5,401 nucleotides of DNA from an uncultured Mycoplasmatales bacterium (GCA_910578525.1 CAJTRF010000057.1:1-5401), one strand, 5' to 3'. Positions 1 to 5,401 are shown, counted from the stretch's first letter. Notes: generated from the sequence alone by a model not told the origin. A program made the numbers and translations.

Positions 1-199
1 AAGGAGCTGGTGGCGGAATAGAAGTTTTAGCTTGACAAATTTTTTCAACGATTGAGGTTGTCATTTCTTTAACATAATTTAATTGAGATTTCAACATCTC
101 ATTTTCTTTTCTAAGAGCAATTAATTCTTCATTAACTTCTTTTGTAGCAGTAACAGTTTCTTCATTCTTGGTATCCTTTTTTTCTTGTTGTTCAGACAT
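1..199 (-). CDS. Small acidic coiled-coil protein, N-terminal part only
   Basis: The reading frame opens at an ATG at 199 and stays open for 66 codons to the left edge, so the C-terminus is missing. I do not recognise the family. The protein starts MSEQQEKKDTKNEE, a charged and probably disordered head. A predicted coiled coil follows at about residues 24-48 (EELIALRKENEMLKSQL), then a proline-rich piece (SIPPPAP) at the edge. No signal peptide or membrane segment is seen. The start is supported by a trichomonad-type Inr (TCACTAT) 11 nt upstream. Its layout of charged helix, EN..LK..L heptads and then prolines resembles the next gene at 303-587, so the two could be distant paralogues or parts of one complex; this is inference from short, low-complexity sequence. 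The codons are AT-rich but ordinary. Confidence 0.6.
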   Translation of the reverse strand, partial: MSEQQEKKDTKNEETVTATKEVNEELIALRKENEMLKSQLNYVKEMTTSIVEKICQAKTSIPPPAP

Positions 200-205
200 A
201 ATAAA

Positions 206-212
206 ATAGTGA
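206..212 (-). promoter_or_regulatory. Inr-type core promoter of the 1-199 gene
   Basis: On the minus strand the sequence reads TTTTTTACTTCACTATTTT directly before the ATG. TCACTAT fits the trichomonad initiator TCAY(T/A), which is bound by IBP39 in Trichomonas vaginalis. The predicted start (the A of TCA, at 210) gives an 11-nt leader, within the normal trichomonad range. A CCGATATTTTTTA stretch precedes it and resembles the CGGTTTTTTTA before the Inr of the next gene. Confidence 0.6.
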
Positions 213-228
213 AGTAAAAAATATCGGC

Positions 229-302
229 ATTCATATAACTTTTTAAATTAAAACGTACAAAAATAATTTAAAATATTCATATAACTTTTTAATTTAAAAC
301 GT
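229..302. repeat. Two near-identical 28-bp direct repeats upstream of the 1-199 gene
   Basis: Copies at 229-256 and 275-302 differ at one base. Each begins ATTCATATAACTTTTTAA and ends TTAAAACGT, and they are offset by 46 bp. They lie between the 3' end of the 303-587 gene and the Inr of the 1-199 gene. In the direction of that gene each copy begins ACGTTTTAA and sits roughly 20-90 nt upstream of the Inr. Paired upstream regulatory elements are a reasonable reading; a simple duplication in AT-rich spacer is the alternative. Confidence 0.65.
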
Positions 303-587
303 TTATTCAGATTGTGAAACTATTTCAGGATTAATTTTAGGTGGCATCTTTACTTTAGGTATCTTTGCATTTTCTAATTCATTTTTAAGTCTTTTGTTCT
401 CAGCTTCAAGTTCTTCAATTCTATGATCCATTTGTGAACACCTTTCTTCAAGATTCCAAATCTTAGTAATATTATCTTGTTGCCTTCTTTCAAAAATCTT
501 TATGACATTTCTTTGACGTTCTAGTTCAACATCTTTCAGGTCGATAAAAATTTTTAAACCTTCGATGTAATAATCTATTGTGGTCAT
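303..587 (-). CDS. Small coiled-coil protein of 94 residues, function unknown
   Basis: This is a complete small gene of no family I recognise. After an N-terminal stretch with hydrophobic residues (MTTIDYYIEGLKIFIDL), it has a basic/acidic helix (ELERQRNVIKIFERRQQDN). A heptad-patterned coiled coil follows at about residues 38-74, with L46, M53, L60 and L67 exactly seven apart (EELEAENKRLKNELENAK). The tail is proline- and lysine-rich (IPKVKMPPKINPE). It has no signal peptide or clear membrane helix. The start at 587 is fixed by an Inr (TCACTTA) 11 nt upstream, and the stop reads TAAA, matching the trichomonad stop-overlapping poly(A) signal. It probably acts through dimerisation or as part of a complex. 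A bZIP-like factor was considered, but the basic region is poor. The same coiled-coil-then-proline arrangement appears in the neighbour at 1-199. Confidence 0.7.
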   Translation of the reverse strand: MTTIDYYIEGLKIFIDLKDVELERQRNVIKIFERRQQDNITKIWNLEERCSQMDHRIEELEAENKRLKNELENAKIPKVKMPPKINPEIVSQSE

Positions 588-593
588 TTAAAA

Positions 594-600
594 TAAGTGA
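594..600 (-). promoter_or_regulatory. Inr-type core promoter of the 303-587 gene
   Basis: On the minus strand the sequence is AACGGTTTTTTTAGTTCACTTA followed by a short AT run and the ATG, with TCACTTA as the initiator. The A of TCA is at 598, giving an 11-nt leader. The CGGTTTTTTTAG immediately upstream may be a second core element of the Myb-type binding class known from T. vaginalis promoters; that part is inference. Confidence 0.65.
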
Positions 601-788
601 ACTAAAAAAACCGTTTTCAAATTTTTTTTCATTTTTTATTTTTCATATAGAGAGTTGAAAAAATATGAATAGTACTTGACGGTAAACCAAAATTTTTTGT
701 AAATTTGTTTTTTAACGTGAGTCTATTAAAAAAAATTTTTTGTTAAAACTCTCTCATCAAAAAAAACAAAACATAAAAAATTATTTTT
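601..788. other. AT-rich intergenic spacer with a weak inverted repeat
   Basis: There is no coding frame of note here. The spacer separates the promoter of the 303-587 gene from the 3' end of the BTB-like gene, both leftward. AGAGAGTT at 649-656 pairs with AACTCTCT at 747-754, an 8-bp inverted repeat with a loop of about 90 nt. The interior holds two copies of an AAATTTTTTGT run. Nothing else stands out from the A/T runs. Confidence 0.45.
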
Positions 789-1493
789 TTATTCAAGAAG
801 TTTGCATTTTTGATAAAGAAACCTAAAATGGTCTTCTTTCAGAAAAGAAAGTTGTGCTTTTGGATAATTTTCAATCAAAGTTTTCAAGAAGAAATTTTCA
901 TCTGGTCCAACTGGAACAATTGAAAGAAAGACCGAGCCGTCATAATCAAAACGGTCAAGAGCTTTGAACACTAACTTAATCAAATCTAGTGAAACAATAT
1001 AAGTATCACTTTCTTTTGTTTTTTTCTTTTGATATTGCTCAATAATTCTAAACAGGCAAGCAATTGAGAGGTTAAATAGTCGGTCATCATTCATGAATTC
1101 GTCAATTATGAGTTCATCAAGGTCAGCAACTAGAAGCTGTTCATAAAAATAAGAGCAAGTATGTTCTTCTTCGAAAACAGTTGTGAAGAAGTAATTTATG
1201 ATTTCCTTTTTGTTATCTTCGATGAACGGTAATGTAATATCTGATAATGTTGCGACCAAATATTTTTTTGCAAGAGAATCTAGAGCTGCAACATTTTCAA
1301 CAGTTATATCAATATTTCCACCTTCGATAAAAGTGATGAAATTCTGAATGTCGATAGGTTTAACAATATTGAAGTTTTCGAACCCAGCATCAATATGAAT
1401 CAATTTCTCAGGAAACTCTAAGAACTTAAGGAGACTGTTTTCTTTGTCAAAAGGGTACATGACATTTTTATGAACAAAGTAGTACTTGGACAT
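789..1493 (-). CDS. BTB/POZ-like protein, 234 residues
   Basis: The N-terminal half resembles the BTB/POZ fold as found in the very large trichomonad BTB families. Residues 49-90 contain a strand-helix pattern (IQNFITFIEGGNIDIT, then VENVAALDSLAKKYLV) matching the usual BTB run F..FLYTG.I.I..EN...L..LA..L. Before this, residues 3-48 (YYFVHKNVMYPFDKENS onward) would be the first strands of the fold. Residues 95-234 are helical and leucine-rich, like a BACK-type or family-specific C-terminal extension. No ankyrin or kelch repeats are present. BTB domains mediate dimerisation and often recruit cullin-3; whether this one does is unknown. The frame opens upstream to 1619, but I chose the ATG at 1493 because an Inr lies 16 nt before it and the upstream 42 codons cover the promoter. 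The stop is TAAA. The BTB call rests on pattern and is moderate. Confidence 0.6.
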   Translation of the reverse strand: MSKYYFVHKNVMYPFDKENSLLKFLEFPEKLIHIDAGFENFNIVKPIDIQNFITFIEGGNIDITVENVAALDSLAKKYLVATLSDITLPFIEDNKKEIINYFFTTVFEEEHTCSYFYEQLLVADLDELIIDEFMNDDRLFNLSIACLFRIIEQYQKKKTKESDTYIVSLDLIKLVFKALDRFDYDGSVFLSIVPVGPDENFFLKTLIENYPKAQLSFLKEDHFRFLYQKCKLLE

Positions 1494-1503
1494 CTTAAAA
1501 AAA

Positions 1504-1511
1504 TGAAGTGA
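1504..1511 (-). promoter_or_regulatory. Inr-type core promoter of the BTB-like gene
   Basis: On the minus strand, AACGTTCACTTCATTTTTTT leads to AAGATG. TCACTTCA fits the trichomonad Inr, with the A of TCA at 1509 and a 16-nt leader. This site decides the start at 1493 rather than the farther in-frame ATG at 1619. Confidence 0.65.
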
Positions 1512-1586
1512 ACGTTTTCTTTTATCCAAAAAGTTAAATGACCATCCTGACCGTTTAAATAAACTGGAAAAAGTTATGTGAACGTT
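1508..1586 (-). repeat. Duplicated AACGTTCAC element in the BTB-like gene promoter
   Basis: AACGTTCAC occurs at 1508-1516 and again at 1578-1586, both in the direction of the leftward gene. Each is preceded by an ATAAAA-containing stretch (GATAAAAGAA and ATAAAATA). The proximal copy overlaps the Inr. The distal copy reads TCACAT and could be a second, weaker initiator or a factor-binding site. Confidence 0.5.
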
Positions 1587-1616
1587 TATTTTATAATCTG
1601 TTCGGAAAAAAATAAT

Positions 1617-1700
1617 CAAAATAAATTACGAATCGAATTTTTAGTTCTAAATTACCAAATTAATTTTTTTATAGAATTTTTTCCCTCTCTAAAATAACAA
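1617..1700. other. Divergent spacer before the methyltransferase; no clear Inr
   Basis: This short AT-rich spacer separates the leftward BTB-like gene region from the rightward methyltransferase. The 25 bases before the ATG read TTTTTTCCCTCTCTAAAATAACAA, with a pyrimidine tract but no TCAY(T/A) initiator at the expected 5-20 nt distance. The methyltransferase may therefore use a different promoter type, or be silent. No terminal inverted repeat can be recognised from this window alone. Confidence 0.4.
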
Positions 1701-2896
1701 ATGGCTAATAAAGGAAAACGTGCTTCTTATAGAACAACACCACCATTACCATTTCAAGGAAACAAATCGATTGGTAGAAAACACTTTTTAGAATTACTTT
1801 CAAAAATGAAAAACGGAAATGAAAAAACATTTGTTGATTTATTTGGAGGTTCATTTTATCTATCCTATTTAGTTCATATGGTTTTCCCAAATGCCAAAAT
1901 TATTTGTAATGATTTTGACGGATATAAAGAAAGGTTAGATAATATCGGGGATACTGTTAATTTAATTTCATTAATCCGACCATTAATAAAAGAAGGTAGA
2001 TATAAACGAATTGCAGATGAAACAAAAGAAAAAATTGACGAAGTTATTCGAAATTATGAAGGTTATGTTGATTTAGTTACTTTATCTTCTAGTTTATTAT
2101 TTTCCAGTTATACATTAACAGAACTTGAACCATTTTTAAATCATGAATTCTATAATTTATTAATTAATTCCGACTATGATAAAAATGTTGATGATTATGT
2201 CGAAGGAATTGAATTTACTCACTGTGATTGGAAAGAATTATTTGACGAATATAAAGATAAAGAAAATGTTGTTTTTATTGCAGACCCACCTTATATGAAT
2301 ACTGATAAAGGTGGTTACTCAAATTCATCTAAATGGGGTGTAAAAGAAAACTTAGAAGTTCTTGATGTTTTGAAAACTAACGAGTTTATTTATTATTGCT
2401 CAACTAAACCAGGTATTATTGATTTCATTCAACATCTAAAAGAACATGAAAATATATTTAAAGATTTCAAAATGCAAACATATTCACGAAGACCTGTTAA
2501 TAAACAGAACCATACGAATGGTGAATCTATTTTATACTATTTTGAAGAGAAAACTCCAGAAGAAATTGAAGAAGAACAAAAACTCAAAGATGAACAGATT
2601 CGAGAAGAAAAAGCTCGAATTCGAAGAGAAAAATCTCGTCAAAATAAAATTGCTAAACTACTTGCGGCAGAAGAAGAATTAAAGAAGAAAATTGAAGAAC
2701 AAGCTGATGATGAAGATACTTATATTGAACCAGATTCTAAAACTGAAACAGAAGAACCAGATTCTGAAACTAAAACTGAAGAAACAGATTCTAAAACTAA
2801 AACTGAAGAAACAGATTCTAAATTGTTTCTGAAACTAAACCTAAAGAAATTAAATCGTTTACATTCAAAAAACCTCGTAGAGGTGGTAAAAAGTAA
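1701..2896 (+). CDS. Dam-like (D12, alpha-class) DNA adenine N6-methyltransferase, frameshifted near its C-terminus
   Basis: This enzyme should transfer a methyl group from S-adenosylmethionine to the N6 of adenine in DNA. The motifs run in alpha-class order. PFQGNK at residues 17-22 matches the N-terminal FxGxK SAM motif. FVDLFGG at 44-50 is motif I, and NDFD at 70-73 binds SAM. A region of about 120 residues that would hold target recognition follows, then the catalytic DPPY at 195-198. The core ends near residue 281, close to usual D12 length. After it come a long charged helix (282-335) and a 9-residue tandem repeat. As read, the frame continues to a stop at 2955-2957 and overlaps the polymerase gene. 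Shifting frame at 2820-2824 instead gives a basic end (SFTFKKPRRGGKK) and a stop at 2894-2896 followed by A. The tail resembles a nuclear localisation signal. The target sequence is unknown. The catalytic core appears intact despite the shift. Confidence 0.85.
2730..2822 (+). repeat. 27-bp (9-residue) tandem repeat in the methyltransferase tail
   Basis: There are three full copies at 2730-2756, 2757-2783 and 2784-2810 and a partial fourth from 2811. The encoded unit is [P/T]DS[K/E]T[K/E]TEE. It is acidic, Ser/Thr-rich and probably disordered. Copies 2 and 3 are nearly identical in DNA, suggesting recent expansion. Confidence 0.85.
2820..2824 (+). other. Frameshift site in the methyltransferase gene
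   Basis: The repeat frame reads GAT TCT AAA at 2814-2822, but the plausible C-terminus begins ATT GTT TCT GAA in the frame starting at 2822. That frame has a stop (TAA, 2819-2821) just upstream, so the shift must lie at or just after the AAA run. Loss of one A from an original AAAA run explains it fully. Confidence 0.75.
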
Positions 2897-2911
2897 AAAA
2901 ATTAATTTTGT

Positions 2912-4750
2912 TTATTTAGCATATTCAAAATATTTTTCAATTTCACCTTTTTCGTAATTTGTTTTGATTCTTCTCTTGAATTCATTTAAAGTTGTGATGG
3001 TCATATTTTTTTGGAACTTAAAGCAAGGTTGACCGCTCGTTAAATCGAATGTTAAAGTGTTTCCTTCAAATAGAAATTTGTATAATTTCATGATATCTCC
3101 ATCGAATTCTTCATCAGCCAAATATTTGATTGAATTGAGAGTTAAACCTTTTCCTCTGATAACATAATCTATTTCACCAGTTGAATCTGTTATTTTGTGA
3201 ACATACATCTTTTTCATCAAGAAGTAAGCTTCAATCGAATATGGCATTTCATTATGGTTTTTGATTGATGGGAAATCACAATGAAATTGTCCTAAGTTTG
3301 AACCAATTAAAGGACGGTTAAATTTTATATTGAATTCTTTTTCCAATCTATCTAAATCGTCTTTTTCAATCATAAAACTATCAGTATCCTGATAATAAAT
3401 ACGGCAACCCAAATCAAAAGCCAAGCACATAACTTCATTCATTATTCTTTTTGACATAGATAACACTTGAATTCCTAATAATGAAAAGTTAAAGTGCTTG
3501 TCAATAGGTTTCAAAGTTTTAACAGCATGACAAGTTGAATTTTCAATTTTAACGTCATCAACAATCTTGTTATAATTTTTCTTCCAAAATCTTTCTAATT
3601 CATCACCTTCACGTATATACTTATAATCTTTTTCAACAGGCCTTTCAATAGTTTTGCCATAACATGAATTCATAATCAATTTATATAATTGTTGCAACGG
3701 ATTTTTTTGTTTCTTATATTCAACTCTTTTTTCAAAAATTTTTCTTATTTGTTCTTGAATGGTGTAATCTCTTTCACCAGACCAATAATATCCTCTGAGA
3801 ATCTGAAATTCAATTTTTTGATATTCGATCAAATCTTCAAGAGTAATGTTGTCAACAACCATGTTAATAGTTTCACCTTCATCTAAGTGGTCGTTATTTA
3901 AATTACCTTCTTTAGTTTTTTTAACAATTAGCGGAAATGCAAAATGTTTGTTAACCTTAGTAATTTTAATTTCAACAATATAAGCGCCTTGTTGTGATAA
4001 GAAATCTAAATTTAATTTATCTTTTGGAATAACAGCTGGTTTACCTTTAACAGTATATAATCTTGCCATAGCTGAAGGATACAAACTTACAGCATCGAAA
4101 TCACAAAGATATTTAGTTTTAATTTCAGAATCTGATTTGGGAACTGAATTTTCAATTTTAATTTCAGAATCTGATTTGGGAATTGAATTTTTAGAATTTG
4201 TTTCAGAATCTGATTTTGGAACTGAATTTTCAGAATTTGTTTTTTGAACTGAATTTTCAATTTTATTTTCAGATTTATTTCCATTAAAATGCCACTTTCT
4301 ATTATAAGCTGTCATACATCTTCCTCCATAAACAGCATGTGAACAAAATTTTCTAACAACACCACCAATTTGATATAAATCATTATTGTAGTAAACTCTA
4401 TTATTGAAAACTTCATTTGCAAGTGATGAGATTGAAATGTATTTGAATGGATCAATATTGAAATCTTTAACGAAACCATCACGAAATTGATTAAAACCTA
4501 ATCGTAATATGTTAACATCTTGTTGACAGTAAAAAGAACAATATTTCCACATGTCAAAATGATTTTCATCTATACGACAACCTTTAATTTTATCAATATT
4601 TGATTTGAATAAATTGTAATCTTCAGTTGACCATATACGGTCTTCTTCATCACCAGCTTTATCGATTTCACCATAATTTCTTTTCAATCTTTCAAGTGTA
4701 TAATATTTGTATGGAAAGATTTCTTTTTGAATATCAGGTATATCGAACAT
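2912..4750 (-). CDS. Protein-primed family B DNA polymerase, ExoIII and polymerase domain
   Basis: This is the C-terminal body of a DNA polymerase of the DNA_pol_B_2 type, used by Mavericks/Polintons, adenoviruses and linear plasmids for protein-primed replication. Counting from the ATG at 4750: ExoIII is Y74CQQD78; motif A is DFDAVSLYPS with the metal-binding Asp at 219; motif B is KLIMNSCYGK around N361-K366; motif C is YQDTDS with Asp 455 and 457; and a KxY motif (K514-M-Y516) follows. All catalytic residues are present. A repeat-rich insert of about 55 residues lies directly before motif A. The ATG at 4750 is unlikely to be the true start: the frame is open to 4897, and 4751-4858 encodes good polymerase-like sequence (KVLSAQINYYGKKLHFKDSL). 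It is the continuation of the 4855-5401 segment after a frameshift. The stop is TAAA, 15 bp from the repaired methyltransferase stop (convergent). Confidence 0.9.
   Translation of the reverse strand: MFDIPDIQKEIFPYKYYTLERLKRNYGEIDKAGDEEDRIWSTEDYNLFKSNIDKIKGCRIDENHFDMWKYCSFYCQQDVNILRLGFNQFRDGFVKDFNIDPFKYISISSLANEVFNNRVYYNNDLYQIGGVVRKFCSHAVYGGRCMTAYNRKWHFNGNKSENKIENSVQKTNSENSVPKSDSETNSKNSIPKSDSEIKIENSVPKSDSEIKTKYLCDFDAVSLYPSAMARLYTVKGKPAVIPKDKLNLDFLSQQGAYIVEIKITKVNKHFAFPLIVKKTKEGNLNNDHLDEGETINMVVDNITLEDLIEYQKIEFQILRGYYWSGERDYTIQEQIRKIFEKRVEYKKQKNPLQQLYKLIMNSCYGKTIERPVEKDYKYIREGDELERFWKKNYNKIVDDVKIENSTCHAVKTLKPIDKHFNFSLLGIQVLSMSKRIMNEVMCLAFDLGCRIYYQDTDSFMIEKDDLDRLEKEFNIKFNRPLIGSNLGQFHCDFPSIKNHNEMPYSIEAYFLMKKMYVHKITDSTGEIDYVIRGKGLTLNSIKYLADEEFDGDIMKLYKFLFEGNTLTFDLTSGQPCFKFQKNMTITTLNEFKRRIKTNYEKGEIEKYFEYAK
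4112..4255 (-). repeat. 39-bp (13-residue) tandem repeat next to polymerase motif A
   Basis: Three full in-frame units lie at 4190-4228, 4151-4189 and 4112-4150, preceded in the protein by a shortened 9-residue unit at 4229-4255. The unit consensus is NS[V/I]PKSDSE followed by four variable residues. The array ends four residues before the first Asp of CDFDAVSLYPS. It is polar, charged and serine-rich, so probably an exposed disordered loop. Its frame is kept throughout. Confidence 0.85.
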
Positions 4751-4854
4751 TTGAGGTAATTGAGATAATTTACAAGATAAAATTGGTAAAGAATCTTTAA
4801 AATGTAATTTCTTACCATAATAATTAATTTGAGCAGATAAAACTTTAGTTCCTT

Positions 4855-5401
4855 TTATAATTGATTTAGTATTCCAAAACTTGCAAGAAAACGAATATCA
4901 TAAGCTAAGTTATGAAAATAAATAATTGCATTTGGTGGTAAGAAATTTAAGAATTGTTGGTTACATTTTTCACCTCTAAATTCACGAATAACTTTACCAT
5001 TCTGACTTTGAACTACACACATAAAAGCTTTATGAATTTCACCTGAAGTATCTGCTTCAAAGTCAGCATACCAATATGATGGATCGTTTTGAATTTTAAT
5101 TTTTTTAAAACTAATTTTAGGAGCAATCAATCTTGTACAGAAATCTTCATTAAATTCTAAAGATAAATTTGAGATATCACTATCAACTTCATTATAGAAA
5201 ATTGTTTTTAGAACAGCATATTCACCATAAGTGATAGGACGAAAACAATCTGTGTTATATAAATGACGAACTAAATTTGAAGAAGTAATCATAGTTGAAC
5301 CTGTAGGCCAACAAGGTTTTTTACCTATTTGTTTTTTAAGTTCACGGTTAAATTTAGTTTCATCATTTATTTCTTTCCAATTTTTAACATAATAAGTTGA
5401 G
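4855..5401 (-). CDS. Protein-primed family B DNA polymerase, N-terminal 3'-5' exonuclease part, partial
   Basis: This is the upstream section of the same polymerase gene. The frame is open from the right edge; an internal Met at 5292 is not the likely start, because coding sequence continues through 36 upstream codons (YYVKNWKEINDE, then GKKPCWPTGST). Counting from that Met, ExoI is YADFEADT with D77 and E79, and ExoII is FHNLAYD with N128, Y131 and D132. These are the proofreading exonuclease residues; ExoIII lies in the next segment. Spacing and order are as expected for DNA_pol_B_2, so the two segments are one gene. The frame ends at 4855 in a premature TAA. With one base restored, about 830 residues of polymerase are visible and the N-terminal region lies outside the window. 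The promoter is also outside. Confidence 0.85.
   Translation of the reverse strand, partial: STYYVKNWKEINDETKFNRELKKQIGKKPCWPTGSTMITSSNLVRHLYNTDCFRPITYGEYAVLKTIFYNEVDSDISNLSLEFNEDFCTRLIAPKISFKKIKIQNDPSYWYADFEADTSGEIHKAFMCVVQSQNGKVIREFRGEKCNQQFLNFLPPNAIIYFHNLAYDIRFLASFGILNQL
4856..4897 (-). other. Frameshift between the exonuclease and polymerase parts of PolB
   Basis: The upstream frame encodes YDIRFLASFGILNQL and stops at TAA (4855-4857). The downstream frame starts cleanly as IIKGTKVLSAQ; its nearest upstream stop is at 4898-4900. The shift must therefore lie between these points, most likely beside the stop. Loss of one A, for example CAAATTATAAAA becoming CAATTATAAAA, restores ...ILNQIIKGTKVLSAQ. 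Confidence 0.8.

Noticed and set aside
303..587. bZIP transcription factor
   Set aside because: The leucine heptads are good, but the basic region lacks the usual conserved pattern and its spacing to the first leucine is wrong.
649..754. Transposon terminal inverted repeat or terminator hairpin
   Set aside because: Only 8 bp pair across a loop of about 90 nt in very AT-rich DNA; chance is likely.
1494..1619. 42-residue N-terminal extension of the BTB-like protein from the ATG at 1619
   Set aside because: It runs through the Inr and duplicated promoter element and has no domain-like sequence; the ATG at 1493 has a correct Inr 16 nt upstream.
1705..1890. Leftward 61-codon frame
   Set aside because: It lies entirely antisense to the methyltransferase SAM-binding region and has no promoter signal.
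2446..2682. Rightward 78-codon frame inside the methyltransferase gene
   Set aside because: It is a lysine-rich out-of-frame reading of the A-rich charged helix.
2825..2957. Methyltransferase tail as literally read to the stop at 2955-2957
   Set aside because: It overlaps the polymerase 3' end and looks like a wrong-frame product; the alternative frame gives a coherent basic end and clean spacing.
3689..3886. Rightward 65-codon frame, Phe-rich
   Set aside because: It is antisense to the polymerase palm region and carries no motif or promoter.
4087..4284. Leftward 65-codon frame of repeated QILK/KIQF units
   Set aside because: It is the alternate-frame shadow of the in-frame 39-bp repeat in the polymerase.
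4850..4865. Programmed -1 ribosomal frameshift in the polymerase
   Set aside because: No canonical slippery heptamer or obvious downstream structure is seen, and simple loss of an A explains the junction.

Overview
The window looks like AT-rich nuclear DNA of a trichomonad parasite (Trichomonas or Tritrichomonas type), probably spanning part of a Maverick/Polinton-class element or its remains. Three leftward genes each have a TCACT-type initiator (TCACTAT, TCACTTA, TCACTTCA) only 11, 11 and 16 nt upstream of the ATG. This is the trichomonad pattern: Inr consensus TCAY(T/A) and very short 5' leaders. All four visible stops (one after frame repair) read TAAA, matching the trichomonad poly(A) signal UAAA that overlaps the stop codon. 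The organism is inferred from these signals, not from a database match.

Layout: 1-199 (-) is the start of a small acidic coiled-coil protein that runs off the left edge. 303-587 (-) is a complete 94-residue coiled-coil protein. 789-1493 (-) is a 234-residue BTB-like protein. 1701-2896 (+) is an alpha-class (D12/Dam-type) DNA adenine methyltransferase with a charged, repeat-bearing tail. 2912-5401 (-) is a family B DNA polymerase of the protein-primed type, convergent with the methyltransferase and open at the right edge. No gene-free stretch exceeds 300 bases; the longest (601-788) is AT-rich and holds only a weak inverted repeat.

Both element-type genes appear broken by one frameshift each. 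The polymerase frame breaks between ExoII and ExoIII, and the polypeptide resumes one frame over with polymerase-like sequence. The methyltransferase breaks inside a 27-bp tandem repeat; correcting it gives a basic C-terminus ending at 2896 that no longer overlaps the polymerase gene. Both shifts fit loss of one A, so they may be real decay or sequencing errors. The core motifs of both enzymes are otherwise intact.

A protein-primed PolB beside an adenine methyltransferase suggests a self-replicating element that can mark its own or host DNA. The three leftward genes carry host-like promoters, whereas the methyltransferase start shows no obvious Inr. The stretch 1617-1700 is therefore a candidate junction, though no terminal inverted repeat or integrase is visible to prove it.
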